The position numbers were made by a program, and so were the translations under genes. Below the pieces are notes generated by a model. The model was not told the origin of the DNA, did no database searches, and saw only the letters and a program-made list of their open reading frames with translations. DNA of 64,000 nucleotides from Mycobacterium sp. 1245111.1 (GTDB lineage Bacteria; Actinomycetota; Actinomycetes; Mycobacteriales; Mycobacteriaceae). Location: the NCBI RefSeq assembly GCF_001673405.1, contig NZ_LZLV01000034.1, positions 124,001 to 188,000 of the forward strand, read 5' to 3'. Shown piece by piece: positions 1 to 9,340 of the stretch (the first letter of the stretch is position 1; each line of letters begins with the position of its first letter).

Positions 1-933
1 CGTGTCGAGCATGCCGGCCATCCGGTGTGCCGGTTCGCAGCGCAGCGCTGCCTCCAGCGACACTCCGGCCAGCGGACCGTCGCCGCGGGCGTAGGCGCTG
101 AACGCGAGCAGCACCAGCGCCTCGGCCCGCCACGGTGTCGGCAGAGTGCGCGCCAGCAGCGCCCACAGCGACTCCGCGTCTCCCGCACTGTGGCCAACCG
201 CCAAGGCGTACAGCGTGTCCCGCACCTCGACGTCCGCCAACGCACACGCCAGGCCGGCGATCTCGGCGTCGCCGAGCTGTTGTCCGTCGGCGACTCCCGC
301 GGCGGCCGCCATCGCGGCTTCGACGTCGCGACGGGCGCAGGCAGTCGGATCGGCGCGATGCGCCTCGTCGCGCAACGCGGCCCGCTCGGCGATCAGACCG
401 GTGAGCGACGCGGCGCGGGCCCGGTCGACCGCGATCACCGCCTGCAGGTCGGCTCGCCGCGCCCAGAGCCGGCGACCGTCCAGCACCGCCGCGGCCGCCA
501 GCGGTGAGGCGGACGGGTCGTCGACGAAACCGCCTGCGCCACAACCGTCGACGCAGTGCCAACGTCCACCGAGCGCCACGCGGTCGACGACGTGCACGGC
601 CCACAGCTCGATGTCATGCCGGATGAGTTCGTCGGTCAGCTCCGCACACAGGTCGCGGTATTGGTCGTTGCACATCGGACAGCCGGCGCCGTCGGCGTCG
701 ACGATCACCGCGATGGCCGCTTCCGGACCGGCGGCCGCGGCGATCTCGGCGAGATGACCGACCTGTTCGGCGACCGTTTCGGAGAGGTCGATGCGCATCA
801 CCGCCCCGAGTTCGCCGTCGTCGATCGACAGCAACACCAGCGATTTCTCGGGCACGAAGCCCAACATCGCTGGGAGCGCGGCAATCACCGCGCCGGGCCG
901 ATTCAGTTCAAAGTCACGTCGCTGCTTGGTCAT
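1..933 (-). CDS. DUF4192 domain protein, 3' end outside window
   Basis: The minus-strand frame is open from an ATG at 933 to the left edge (311 codons, no stop), so the C-terminus is missing. It begins MTKQRRDFELNRPGAV and continues with LGFVPEKSLVLLSIDDGE, the N-terminal pattern of the actinobacterial DUF4192 family, whose function is unknown. A CPMC pair lies near residue 90 and an ALA-rich helical part follows. A GTG at 960 in the same frame is an alternative start. It is divergent from the lipoprotein cluster at 1151. From memory the M. tuberculosis neighbour of sthA at this position is also a hypothetical protein of about 350 residues, so most of the gene is probably visible. Confidence 0.85.
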   Translation of the reverse strand, partial: MTKQRRDFELNRPGAVIAALPAMLGFVPEKSLVLLSIDDGELGAVMRIDLSETVAEQVGHLAEIAAAAGPEAAIAVIVDADGAGCPMCNDQYRDLCAELTDELIRHDIELWAVHVVDRVALGGRWHCVDGCGAGGFVDDPSASPLAAAAVLDGRRLWARRADLQAVIAVDRARAASLTGLIAERAALRDEAHRADPTACARRDVEAAMAAAAGVADGQQLGDAEIAGLACALADVEVRDTLYALAVGHSAGDAESLWALLARTLPTPWRAEALVLLAFSAYARGDGPLAGVSLEAALRCEPAHRMAGMLDT

Positions 934-1150
934 GGCGATGACGCTGGCAATCGACACCGTCAGCACGTCCCCGATACAGACGGCGTCACCCGCAGACTGT
1001 GGACAAATGCAGCGCTGGGGATAACTCGCGATCGCACGGCGACATCCCCCGTTTCCCGATATCCGCGTATTCATGGGCAAACGTGCCAAGAATCCGTTAA
1101 GGCGGCCGCCGCACCCTTGACCCCGACATGTTCGCTGACGAAGGACAACC

Positions 1151-2584
1151 ATGCACTTTTCGATCTCGAAGCTCGCGCTGATCGCGGCCGTGGCGACGAC
1201 GTTCGCACTAGCCGGATGCTCGACGAGCCACCCGCAGACCGCACCCGCAGGCCCCACGACGTCCGCCGCCGCGAAGGGTGGGGAGTGCGCGGTCAACCCG
1301 AAATCCGAGCCCATGCCTGCGGCCGAGAAATTCCGGCCCGTGCCTCCGGTCGGCCGAATCTCGGTCACGATGAGCGGCATCCCGTCCGGAGCCCTCAAGC
1401 CCGGCGACCCACCGGCAGAGGTCGACGTCACGCTCTGCAATAACTCACCGGTCGACTACCCAAGTGTGGGTGTCACCACGGTGCTGACGAGATGTAGCTG
1501 CGCGATCAATCCGATGGGGCTGCCCCAGGGTCGGATCGAGCGTTTCGACGCGGCGGCCAACGCGTGGGTGCCGCTGGTTCATCCAGTCATCACCACCGGC
1601 ATGGACTTCCTCGGTGGGTTCACCGATGTACAACCGCTGCCCAAGGGCAAGGCCGTGACGCTCAAATATCGTATGGCACTGGACCATTCGATGACGGCGG
1701 GTAAGGGCAGTATGGAGTCGACGGCCGTCGTCCCGGACTCCCTGGTCGAGATCGGCATGGCGCATCTGCCCTTCACCGTGTTGAAGGACTCGCCCAAAGA
1801 CACGCCTACGGCGCGCCCGGAGGTTCCATCGGATCGGCAGTCCGTGTTGCCGGTCGGGGGTCTGATGAATCCCTGGGCGGTCGCCGCCGACAAGAACGGC
1901 AACGTCTATGTGAGCCAGCAGGGCGGAGTGGTGAAGTTGGCGGCCGAATCCAACGAACCGACGGAGTTGCCGGTGCCCGGTGTGAAAGGCATCGCCGATG
2001 TCGCGGCGGACGGCGCAGGCAATGTCTACGTCGTCGATTTCGAAGGCAACCGCGTGCTGAAGCTGACCGGCGGGGCGAATGCACCGACGGCGCTACCGTT
2101 CACGGGCCTGAACAACCCGCAACATCTTGCGGTGGACGACGACGGCACCGTCTATGTCACTGACAGTGCGGCGCGAATCGTGAAACTGGCGGCGGGCGCG
2201 AGCGAGCAAACGGTGCTGCCGCTCAGTGCGGAGATGAGGTACCCCGCCGGTGTGGCCGTAGACGGCGCGCACAACGTCTACATCGCAGACTCGCGCAACC
2301 ATCGCATCGTGAAGTACACGGCCGGTTCGAGCAACCAGACGACGATCTCGATCAGTGGACTGGACGGGGGCCGCGGGTTCGCCGTGGACTCCGCCGGCGA
2401 TGTGTTCGTCACCGATGACACGAACCGACGGGTGCTGAAGCGGCCGGCAGGATCGAATGAATCCATCGAGCTTCCATTCGCCGGTCTCAACGGACCCGAA
2501 AGTGTGTCGGTGGACGGCGCAGGCAACGTGTACGTGCTCGACGCCAGCGGGTTCGGCCGTGTCGTGAAGTTGGCGGCGGGCTGA
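1151..2584 (+). CDS. NHL-repeat beta-propeller lipoprotein (477 aa)
   Basis: The signal peptide ends in a lipobox (LAGC, Cys about 23), so the product should be anchored to the outer face of the membrane. Residues about 45-215 form a Cys-containing globular domain I do not recognise. From about 225 to the end there are six repeats of the NHL type, each with a core such as VAVDGAHNVYIADSRNHRIVK, predicting a six-bladed propeller like the sensor domain of the kinase PknD. No kinase domain is present. AAGGA lies just before the ATG. The stop overlaps the next ATG (TGATG), so translation is probably coupled. Ligand or partner unknown. Confidence 0.85.
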   Translation: MHFSISKLALIAAVATTFALAGCSTSHPQTAPAGPTTSAAAKGGECAVNPKSEPMPAAEKFRPVPPVGRISVTMSGIPSGALKPGDPPAEVDVTLCNNSPVDYPSVGVTTVLTRCSCAINPMGLPQGRIERFDAAANAWVPLVHPVITTGMDFLGGFTDVQPLPKGKAVTLKYRMALDHSMTAGKGSMESTAVVPDSLVEIGMAHLPFTVLKDSPKDTPTARPEVPSDRQSVLPVGGLMNPWAVAADKNGNVYVSQQGGVVKLAAESNEPTELPVPGVKGIADVAADGAGNVYVVDFEGNRVLKLTGGANAPTALPFTGLNNPQHLAVDDDGTVYVTDSAARIVKLAAGASEQTVLPLSAEMRYPAGVAVDGAHNVYIADSRNHRIVKYTAGSSNQTTISISGLDGGRGFAVDSAGDVFVTDDTNRRVLKRPAGSNESIELPFAGLNGPESVSVDGAGNVYVLDASGFGRVVKLAAG

Positions 2585-3486
2585 TGCGACACCTGATCGC
2601 AGCACTTTTCGTGCTCGCCGTCGGCGTCACCGGATGCAGTCACGCGTCCGCGCCGGCGCCTGCGCCGCCGCCGCCGGCGGCGCCCACCCAGTCAGTGCTC
2701 CCGTTCACGGGTCTGAACGGACCCTACGATGTCGCGGTCGACACCACGGGCAACGTGTTCGTTTCCGACATCCCTTCGGGGAGGAACGGATCCAATCGGG
2801 TGATCGAGTTGCCCGCCGGCTCGAATACCCAACGGCTGCTGCCGTTTACGCGCGCCAGGGTGATGACTGATCCCTCCGGTCGGGTGTGGGTCATCAACGG
2901 GGGGCATGAGCCGAGTCAACTGGTGAAGCTCGCGCACGATGGCGAGCAGCAGGCCGTGCTACCAGTGCCCGAGCTCGGTCGCGATTACCGCGGTGTGATT
3001 CAGGCTATAGACGACGCAGGCGGCCTCTACGGCATGATCGGCGGCGGAGAGGACTCAGGTCGCGGATGCTGTCTGCCCGTTCAGGTGGCCAAGCAAGCAG
3101 TGGGATCAAACACCCCCGAGCCGTTGCCGTTCCAGCACATGAGCGTTGCCGCAGGGATGACCGTCGATGCGGCAGGCAACCTGTACGTCGGAGACGCCAG
3201 TGGCAGACGGGTCCTGAAGTTGGCGCCAGGCGCGAGCAGGCCGGCGGAGCTCGCTTTCCATGCGCTCCGCAGCGTCATAGACATCGCTGTCGACGCGAAG
3301 GGCGCGGTGTATGTGGTTGACGGACAACGGAATCAAATCCTGAAACTCAATCCCGGATCGAACACACCAACCGTGCTGCCGTTCACCGGACTCAACGGCC
3401 CCGTCAGCGTGGCTATCGGCGCCAAGGGCGAAGTGTACGTCGTCGACGACGGCAATCGCCGGATCGTCAAACTCGAGGGCGTCTAA
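2584..3486 (+). CDS. second NHL-repeat lipoprotein (300 aa)
   Basis: The product is a lipoprotein with signal peptide and lipobox VTGC (Cys about 18), a proline/alanine linker (about 22-37), then six NHL-type blades to the C-terminus. The consensus VLPFTGLNGP followed by VAVD, GNVFV or GEVYV and RIVKL is nearly the same as in the upstream protein, pointing to duplication. Unlike that protein it lacks the extra N-terminal domain and is essentially a bare propeller. A CC pair in blade 3 (GRGCCLPV) is unusual. Its start overlaps the previous stop by one base and its TAA overlaps the next ATG (TAATG), so the three lipoproteins form one coupled unit. Confidence 0.85.
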   Translation: MRHLIAALFVLAVGVTGCSHASAPAPAPPPPAAPTQSVLPFTGLNGPYDVAVDTTGNVFVSDIPSGRNGSNRVIELPAGSNTQRLLPFTRARVMTDPSGRVWVINGGHEPSQLVKLAHDGEQQAVLPVPELGRDYRGVIQAIDDAGGLYGMIGGGEDSGRGCCLPVQVAKQAVGSNTPEPLPFQHMSVAAGMTVDAAGNLYVGDASGRRVLKLAPGASRPAELAFHALRSVIDIAVDAKGAVYVVDGQRNQILKLNPGSNTPTVLPFTGLNGPVSVAIGAKGEVYVVDDGNRRIVKLEGV

Positions 3487-4031
3487 TGTCCAAACGAATT
3501 CTGTTGCAGGCGTTCATGAGTGCTGCGGCCATCGCGGCGATGTCAGCGTGCCACACGTCGACCACTCCGGCGCGTGTGACGACGACAGTCACGGCGGTGG
3601 CAACGGGCCCAACGCCCACAAGCACGGCACTCACACGCAAGCCGTGCGACGTGCTCACTGCCGACGTCGCCAAGAAATTCGTGGGCGAAGACGCCCAACG
3701 GCAACTGTATTACGAAGCCCGCCCACCGCTGCCTGTAGGCGACACGGCGTGCTACTACACGGGCGCCACACGAGAGATCGACGTCTCGATCTTCCCGAGG
3801 CCGACCGACCCCACCGCCCCCGTCAACCATTTCCAAGTGATCCGCCCGGACAACCGAGTTGACGCCGTTAGCTACGAGGCTTACTGGTTCGGGCCTGGCG
3901 AAAGCATCGTGGCCGTCAAAGGCGGACTGCTGATCACCGTAAAAGTGGCCAACATCAAGGGCGACTGGACCGACCAGGACCGCGCCGACGACATCGAACT
4001 CGCGGACCTGGTCGTCCCGCGCGTCGGCTGA
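3486..4031 (+). CDS. DUF3558-like lipoprotein (181 aa)
   Basis: The signal peptide has a lipobox-like MSAC (Cys about 22), followed by a Thr/Val/Pro-rich linker. A domain then begins KPCDVLTADVAKKFVGED, the opening motif of mycobacterial DUF3558 lipoproteins, with a second conserved Cys in DTACYYTG. Length fits the family. It follows the two propeller lipoproteins with a one-base stop/start overlap, so the three probably act together at the cell surface. DUF3558 proteins have no established biochemical role. The assignment rests on the N-terminal motif and the Cys pair. Confidence 0.7.
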   Translation: MSKRILLQAFMSAAAIAAMSACHTSTTPARVTTTVTAVATGPTPTSTALTRKPCDVLTADVAKKFVGEDAQRQLYYEARPPLPVGDTACYYTGATREIDVSIFPRPTDPTAPVNHFQVIRPDNRVDAVSYEAYWFGPGESIVAVKGGLLITVKVANIKGDWTDQDRADDIELADLVVPRVG

Positions 4032-4046
4032 CCGAAAGGAAGTGCA

Positions 4047-4736
4047 ATGACCACGATCGCACGGTTGGCCGTCGCGGCAACGGCTGCCCTGTTCTGCGCG
4101 ATGGCATGGAGCGCCAGTGCAGCTGCACAGCCGGGAGCGTCCGGCTGCCTCGACATCGGTGGGACGGTCGCCGTGGACCAGAGCTGCCGCGTTCATACCG
4201 AAACCTCCACGTACACAATCGACATGAGCTATCCGCTCGACTACGTCGACCAGCCGGCACTAAGCGACTTCGTGAAGCACGACAGGGATGTGTTCGTCGA
4301 TTTCATGGCGCATGCCCGGCCGCGAGATCTCCCCTACAGGCACGAATTAACACCGCACTCGTACTCGACTACCGGTACCCAGAGCGTGGTTTTCGACGTG
4401 TACGACGATACGGGCGCCCACCCGGTGACCGGATTCAAGGCGTTCAACTACGACCTGGGCAGAGCCACCCCGATCACGTTCGAGGCACTGTTCAAGCCGG
4501 GCGCGTCCTCGGTCGCGACGCTCGATCCGATCGTGCAGCGCTTCATGGACAGGCGCTGGGAGGGCTACGAGGGACCCGCACCGCAGAACACCCTCGGGGC
4601 GAAGGTGTATCAAAACTTCGCGATCACCGACGACACGATCATCTTTTACATCGGGCAGGGCATGTGGCTGCCAGAAGTCGCGGGGCCACAGCGGGTGCCG
4701 GTACCGCGCTCCGAGCTCATGTCGGTACTGGCTTAG
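4047..4736 (+). CDS. MPT64-like secreted protein (229 aa)
   Basis: The N-terminus (MTTIARLAVAATAALFCAMA, then SASAAAQ) is a Sec signal peptide with a likely signal peptidase I site and no lipobox Cys. The mature part contains YTIDMSYPLDY, a central SYSTTGTQSVVFDVY block and a C-terminal DDTIIFYIGQGMWLPEVAGP segment, resembling the MPT64/RsiV (DUF3298) fold of secreted mycobacterial antigens. It lies 15 bases after the lipoprotein cluster with a good site (GAAAGGAAG) before the ATG, so it is probably the last gene of that operon. Family confidence is moderate; no enzyme activity is assigned. Confidence 0.75.
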   Translation: MTTIARLAVAATAALFCAMAWSASAAAQPGASGCLDIGGTVAVDQSCRVHTETSTYTIDMSYPLDYVDQPALSDFVKHDRDVFVDFMAHARPRDLPYRHELTPHSYSTTGTQSVVFDVYDDTGAHPVTGFKAFNYDLGRATPITFEALFKPGASSVATLDPIVQRFMDRRWEGYEGPAPQNTLGAKVYQNFAITDDTIIFYIGQGMWLPEVAGPQRVPVPRSELMSVLA

Positions 4737-4743
4737 TCGCGAC

Positions 4744-4757
4744 TGTGAATGTTCACA
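4744..4757. promoter_or_regulatory. palindrome upstream of sthA
   Basis: TGTGAATGTTCACA has perfect 6-base arms (TGTGAA/TTCACA) around TG in the 76-base gap before sthA. The half-sites resemble CRP half-sites (TGTGA/TCACA), but the spacer between them is 4 rather than the usual 6 bases, so a different dimeric regulator is equally possible. Confidence 0.35.
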
Positions 4758-4812
4758 TGCACGTAGCCGGATTCGACGCGTCCCCGCAACGATGAGGGCG
4801 TAAGAGTCGTGC

Positions 4813-6228
4813 ATGGGTTCGATACTCGAATACGACATGGTCGTCATCGGCTCGGGGCCGGGCGGCCAGAAGGCCGCGATCGCCGCTGCCAAGCTGGGCA
4901 AATCGGTCGCGGTCATCGAGCAGCGTCCGATGCTCGGCGGCGTGTGCGTCAACACCGGCACCATCCCGTCGAAGACGCTGCGCGAGGCCGTGCTCTACCT
5001 GACCGGTATGAATCAGCGCGAGCTCTACGGCGCCAGCTACCGCGTCAAGGACAAGATCACCCCGGCCGACCTACTGTCGCGAACCCAGCATGTCATCGGC
5101 AAGCAGGCCGATGTGGTCCGGAACCAGTTGGTGCGCAACAGGATTGATCTTATTCCCGGCGAGGCCCGGTTCCGTGACGAGCACACCCTGCTCGTCGAAG
5201 ACCGCACTCGTGGCGAGCGGACCACGGTCAGCGGGGAGCGCCTCGTCATAGCCACCGGTACCAAGCCAGCTCGCCCCGAGGGCGTGGAATTCGACGACCA
5301 GCGGGTGCTGGATTCCGACGGAATCCTCGACCTCAAGACCATCCCCACATCGATGGTGGTGGTCGGGGCCGGGGTGATCGGCGTCGAGTACGCGTCGATG
5401 TTCGCCGCGCTGGGCACCAAGGTGACCATCGTCGAAAAGCGGCGCGACATGCTGGACTTCTGCGACCCCGAAATCATCGAGGCGCTGCGCTTTCATCTGC
5501 GCGACCTCGCCGTCACCTTCCGCTTCGGTGAAGAGGTGACCCGCGTCCAGGTCGGCGCGTCGGGCACCGTCACCAGCCTGGCCAGCGGCAAGAAGATCCC
5601 CGCCGAAACGGTCATGTACTCGGCGGGCCGCCAGGGCCAGACCGAGAACCTCGACCTGGGGAACGCCGGCCTGGAAGCCGACGCCCGCGGACGGATCTTC
5701 GTCGACGAGGACTTCCGGACCAAGGTCGACCACATCTACGCCGTCGGTGACGTCATCGGCTTTCCCGCGCTTGCGTCGACTTCCATGGACCAGGGTCGGG
5801 TCGCGGCCTGCCACGCTTTCGGCGAGCCCGTGCACGGCCTGACTGCGCTGCAGCCGATCGGCATCTACTCGATCCCCGAGATCTCATACGTCGGCGCCAC
5901 CGAGGTCGAGCTGACCAAGGACTCGATCCCCTACGAGGTCGGTGTGGCCCGCTATCGCGAGCTTGCCCGCGGCCAGATTGCCGGCGACTCGTACGGGATG
6001 CTGAAGCTGCTGGTCTCCACCGACGATTTGAAGGTGCTCGGTGTGCACATCTTCGGCAGCAACGCCACCGAGATGGTCCACATCGGCCAGGCGGTGATGG
6101 GCTGCGAGGGCACGGTTCAGTACCTGGTCGACGCGGTGTTCAACTACCCGACGTTCTCAGAGGCATACAAGGTCGCGGCGCTGGACGTGATGAACAAGGT
6201 GCGCGAGCTAAGTCACTTCGATGTCTAG
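4813..6228 (+). CDS. sthA: soluble pyridine nucleotide transhydrogenase (471 aa)
   Basis: This is a cytosolic FAD enzyme of the disulfide-reductase fold that exchanges reducing equivalents between NADH/NAD+ and NADPH/NADP+. The FAD-binding GSGPGG lies at about 14-19. [13 protein letters not shown] shows that the second Cys of the usual CxxxxC redox pair is replaced (T), as in SthA rather than lipoamide dehydrogenase. The NAD(P) motif [14 protein letters not shown] lies near 186, and [10 protein letters not shown] is the FAD phosphate motif. Length matches the mycobacterial protein (about 468). The first ATG after a GAGGG tract is used; a GTG 4 bases upstream is out of frame. Confidence 0.93.
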   Translation: MGSILEYDMVVIGSGPGGQKAAIAAAKLGKSVAVIEQRPMLGGVCVNTGTIPSKTLREAVLYLTGMNQRELYGASYRVKDKITPADLLSRTQHVIGKQADVVRNQLVRNRIDLIPGEARFRDEHTLLVEDRTRGERTTVSGERLVIATGTKPARPEGVEFDDQRVLDSDGILDLKTIPTSMVVVGAGVIGVEYASMFAALGTKVTIVEKRRDMLDFCDPEIIEALRFHLRDLAVTFRFGEEVTRVQVGASGTVTSLASGKKIPAETVMYSAGRQGQTENLDLGNAGLEADARGRIFVDEDFRTKVDHIYAVGDVIGFPALASTSMDQGRVAACHAFGEPVHGLTALQPIGIYSIPEISYVGATEVELTKDSIPYEVGVARYRELARGQIAGDSYGMLKLLVSTDDLKVLGVHIFGSNATEMVHIGQAVMGCEGTVQYLVDAVFNYPTFSEAYKVAALDVMNKVRELSHFDV

Positions 6229-7004
6229 CAATCGTCGTGGAGCCCCGCGGGCGCGACGTCGCCCGGCCCGTCGCCCTCGGCCCGCGCCATGAGATCGGCG
6301 ATGTGCTGATCGAACGGCGACGAATACGACAGATTGTCAGCGCATCCGCCGCCCTGTGGGCCGCCGATCACGCCGGTCACGCTCGAGCCGCTGATCCACG
6401 GCGCGCCGCTGGTCCCGTCGACCAGGCCCGCACAGGGCAGTGCCGGGTATCCCGTGTCGCTGAGCTTGGTGCCGGCCCGGCAACCGATCGGCATTCCCCC
6501 GGCGCCCGCCGGATACGCGACCACGCTCACCTGGCTGCCTCGCGGCGCCGTGCTGCCAAGCGTCAACGCCGAACCGGCGACCGCCTCCACCGAGCCGCCC
6601 AACGGCCTGCGGACCCGTGCGATCGCGTAGTCGGCCTGCGGGTCTCTGGTGGCCAGCCATCGCGGATCCAGGTACGCCGCGTCGACCGTCCAGAACGCGT
6701 CGGGGTCGGCACTGCGGGCGAAACCGGGAACGAACCGCACTGGACCGCCGCCGATGCTCAGGCAATGCGCGGCCGTCAACACCAGATTGCCGGCCGCCGA
6801 ATGCAGCACAGAGGCGGTGCAGACGTGCAGGTCGCCGTCAGAGAGAAAAAGTGCCCCCACCCGTGGGTCTGGGTCGACAGGCGCCGCGACGGGGTTGTTC
6901 GCGACGGATGCGTGCACGGTGCTGGTGACCGACGCCGATTGCGCTCGGTGTCCACAGCCGGCCAGTACCAGAACCAGCCCCACCCCTGTAGCCAGAAATC
7001 GCAT
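6225..7004 (-). CDS. trypsin-like serine protease, lipoprotein (259 aa)
   Basis: The catalytic triad is visible: His in VLTAAHCL, Asp in QADYAIARV and Ser in DGTSGAPW, the chymotrypsin/S1 layout. The start at ATG 7004 places [19 protein letters not shown] at the N-terminus, a signal peptide with lipobox LAGC. An upstream ATG in frame at 7091 would put about 29 non-hydrophobic residues before it and is less likely. The product should be a membrane-anchored extracytoplasmic protease. Its stop overlaps the sthA stop tail to tail by 3 bases. From memory M. tuberculosis has no protease between sthA and the PAC2 gene, so this looks like a lineage-specific gene. Confidence 0.85.
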   Translation of the reverse strand: MRFLATGVGLVLVLAGCGHRAQSASVTSTVHASVANNPVAAPVDPDPRVGALFLSDGDLHVCTASVLHSAAGNLVLTAAHCLSIGGGPVRFVPGFARSADPDAFWTVDAAYLDPRWLATRDPQADYAIARVRRPLGGSVEAVAGSALTLGSTAPRGSQVSVVAYPAGAGGMPIGCRAGTKLSDTGYPALPCAGLVDGTSGAPWISGSSVTGVIGGPQGGGCADNLSYSSPFDQHIADLMARAEGDGPGDVAPAGLHDDC

Positions 7005-7211
7005 CACCACCGATGATGCCCGATGTGGCGGGTAGCCGGTGGCGTGCGGCACTTTCGGCGGCCCGTGAAGCGGGTATGCCTGGAATGTCACCGCTGCTGA
7101 TCACGTTTTGCAGCACGGGGGCGAGCGGGTCAGCTATCCGCCGCTCGGCGATCTGAGGGACACTAACTGACACGGTGCTGTGTGTGGCGCCGCGGCGAGG
7201 AGGCAACAGCG

Positions 7212-8198
7212 ATGGGCGACAACGAGCCCCCCAACACCCCTGACCGGGACAAGCACTACCAGTCCGAACAGAACGGCATGTACGAGCTCGAATTCCCGGC
7301 GCCGCAGCTGTCGCTGTCCGACGGGCGTGGCCCCGTCCTGGTGCACGCCCTGGAAGGGTTCTCCGATGCCGGTCACGCGATCAAGCTGGCCGCCAGCCAC
7401 CTCAAAGACACGTTGGACACCGAACTGGTGGCCTCTTTCGCGATCGACGAGCTGCTCGACTACCGGTCACGGCGACCGCTGATGACGTTCAAGACCGATC
7501 ACTTCACCCACTACGAAGACCCCGAGCTCAGCCTCTACGCCATGCACGACAGCGTCGGGACGCCGTTTCTGTTGTTGGCCGGTATGGAGCCGGACTTGAA
7601 GTGGGAGCGGTTCATCACCGCCGTGCGGTTGTTGGCCGAACGCCTCGGCGTCCGGCAGACCATCGGACTGGGCACCATCCCGATGGCGGTTCCGCACACC
7701 CGGCCGATCACATTGACTGCCCACTCCAACAACCGTGAGCTGATCGCGGACTTCACGCCGTGGATCTCGGAGGTGCAAGTTCCGGGTAGCGCATCGAACC
7801 TGCTCGAGTACCGAATGGCTCAGCATGGCCACGAGGTGGTCGGCTACACGGTCCACGTCCCGCACTACCTGGCGCAGACGGACTACCCGGCCGCAGCGCA
7901 GGCGTTGCTCGAACAGTTGGCCAAGACCGGTGCGCTGCAGTTGCCGTTAAAAGCGCTGACCGAGGCGGCCGAGGACGTCAAAGCGAAGGTCGACGAACAG
8001 GTCGAAGCCAGCTCGGATGTCGCTCAAGTGGTAGCTGCGCTGGAGCGCCAGTACGATGCCTTCATTGCTGCGCAGGAGAACCGGTCGCTGCTGACGCGTG
8101 ACGAGGACCTGCCCAGCGGTGACGAACTCGGCGCGGAGTTCGAGCGTTTCCTGGCACAGCAGGCCGACAAGAAGTTCGACGACGACGATCCGACCTGA
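7212..8198 (+). CDS. PAC2 family protein (328 aa)
   Basis: The sequence contains GPVLVHALEGFSDAGHA, then LGTIPMAVPHTRPI and TAHSNNRELIADF, matching the PAC2 (proteasome assembly chaperone-like) family that mycobacteria carry just after sthA (Rv2714 type). Function in bacteria is unknown; archaeal and eukaryotic relatives assist proteasome assembly. ATG 7212 was chosen because GAGGAGG sits about 7 bases upstream; a longer frame from 7182 would place that site inside the gene. The C-terminus is acidic and charged (KKFDDDDPT). Confidence 0.88.
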   Translation: MGDNEPPNTPDRDKHYQSEQNGMYELEFPAPQLSLSDGRGPVLVHALEGFSDAGHAIKLAASHLKDTLDTELVASFAIDELLDYRSRRPLMTFKTDHFTHYEDPELSLYAMHDSVGTPFLLLAGMEPDLKWERFITAVRLLAERLGVRQTIGLGTIPMAVPHTRPITLTAHSNNRELIADFTPWISEVQVPGSASNLLEYRMAQHGHEVVGYTVHVPHYLAQTDYPAAAQALLEQLAKTGALQLPLKALTEAAEDVKAKVDEQVEASSDVAQVVAALERQYDAFIAAQENRSLLTRDEDLPSGDELGAEFERFLAQQADKKFDDDDPT

Positions 8199-8236
8199 TC
8201 GCCGCCGGCGGGCCACCACAATGCAAAGCAGCGATC

Positions 8237-8286
8237 AGGAGGAGTGGCCCGTGTCTCCCAACCCGACAGCGACGTTGGCGACGTGA
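8237..8286 (+). other. possible 11-codon leader ORF with strong SD
   Basis: AGGAGGAG at 8237-8244 is followed by GTG at 8251, opening an 11-codon frame (VSPNPTATLAT) whose TGA (8284-8286) overlaps the GTG start of the next gene at 8283 (GTGA). The large gene itself has no convincing ribosome site, so this short frame could deliver ribosomes to it by coupling. Neither translation nor conservation can be tested here. Confidence 0.45.
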
Positions 8287-9305
8287 GTCAGCGCAAGCCG
8301 AATCTTCGCTCCGTGCGCGAGCTTACGCCCCAGCTCCAATTTCGGACGGTGCACGGGTACCGGCGGGCGTTCCGGGTGGCCGGCTCCGGCCCGGTGATCC
8401 TGCTGATCCACGGCATCGGTGACAATTCGACGACCTGGTCGATGGTGCAATCCACACTCGCGCAACGTTTTACCGTCATCGCGGTCGACCTGCTGGGACA
8501 CGGCGAGTCAGACAAGCCACGCGCCGACTACTCAATTGCGGCTTACGCCAACGGAATGCGCGACCTGATGTCCGTTTTGGACATCGAACGCGCAACGGTG
8601 ATCGGGCATTCTCTCGGCGGCGGTGTGGCGATGCAATTTGCCTACCAGTTCCCGCAACTCGTCGAGCGTTTGGTGTTGGTCGGCACCGGTGGGGTCACGA
8701 AGGACGTGAACGTTCTTTTGCGGGTGGCTTCGTTGCCGATGGGCAGCGAGGCGCTTGCGCTGCTGCGACTGCCGTTGGTGTTGCCGGCCCTGCAGACGTT
8801 CGGCCGAGCGGCGGGAATGGTGTTGGGCTCCACCGCGATCGGCCACGACCTACCCGACGTCCTGCGGATCCTGGCGGGCCTTCCGGAACCCATGGCCTCT
8901 GCGGCGTTCACCCGGACCCTGCGCGCGGTGGTGGACTGGCGCGGCCAGAGCGTCACCATGCTCGATCGATGTTATTTGACGCAATCCGTTCCGGTGCAGA
9001 TCATTTGGGGTACCGATGACGTCGTGGTTCCTGTCAGCCACGCCCACATGGCTCACGCCGCGATGCCGGGATCCCGGTTGGAGATATTCGAGCGCTCCGG
9101 GCACTTTCCGTTCCACGACGACCCCGATCGGTTCATCGAGGTCGTCGAGCGCTTCATCGACACCACCGCCCCGGCCGACTATGACCAGAACGCCCTTCGC
9201 GAACTACTCCGGTCCGGTGGTGGCGCGCAGACCCTCTCCGGACCCGTCGATACCCGGGCCGCGGTGCTGGAGGCCATCGGTGCCGACGAACGCAGCGCCA
9301 CCTGA
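8283..9305 (+). CDS. alpha/beta hydrolase (340 aa)
   Basis: Alpha/beta-hydrolase fold: the oxyanion-loop LLIHGIGDNSTTW, the nucleophile elbow GHSLGGG (Ser), a late acid in WGTDDVVVPVSHAH and a His in RSGHFPFHDDP. It matches the mycobacterial hydrolase next to the PAC2 gene (Rv2715 type, 341 aa). GTG 8283 gives the same length and an N-terminus (VSQRKPNLR) like the relative, whereas GTG 8244 would add 13 residues unlike it. The substrate is unknown. The start overlaps a putative 11-codon leader (GTGA). Confidence 0.88.
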   Translation: MSQRKPNLRSVRELTPQLQFRTVHGYRRAFRVAGSGPVILLIHGIGDNSTTWSMVQSTLAQRFTVIAVDLLGHGESDKPRADYSIAAYANGMRDLMSVLDIERATVIGHSLGGGVAMQFAYQFPQLVERLVLVGTGGVTKDVNVLLRVASLPMGSEALALLRLPLVLPALQTFGRAAGMVLGSTAIGHDLPDVLRILAGLPEPMASAAFTRTLRAVVDWRGQSVTMLDRCYLTQSVPVQIIWGTDDVVVPVSHAHMAHAAMPGSRLEIFERSGHFPFHDDPDRFIEVVERFIDTTAPADYDQNALRELLRSGGGAQTLSGPVDTRAAVLEAIGADERSAT

Positions 9306-9340
9306 TCGCATCGCCGCGGTGACGCCGTACAGTCGCCTTC

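Noticed and set aside
556..1443. Plus-strand 295-codon frame over the DUF4192 gene and first lipoprotein
   Set aside because: It is antisense to a clear DUF4192 frame on the minus strand and runs into a known-type lipoprotein; sequence is Arg/His rich with no family features.
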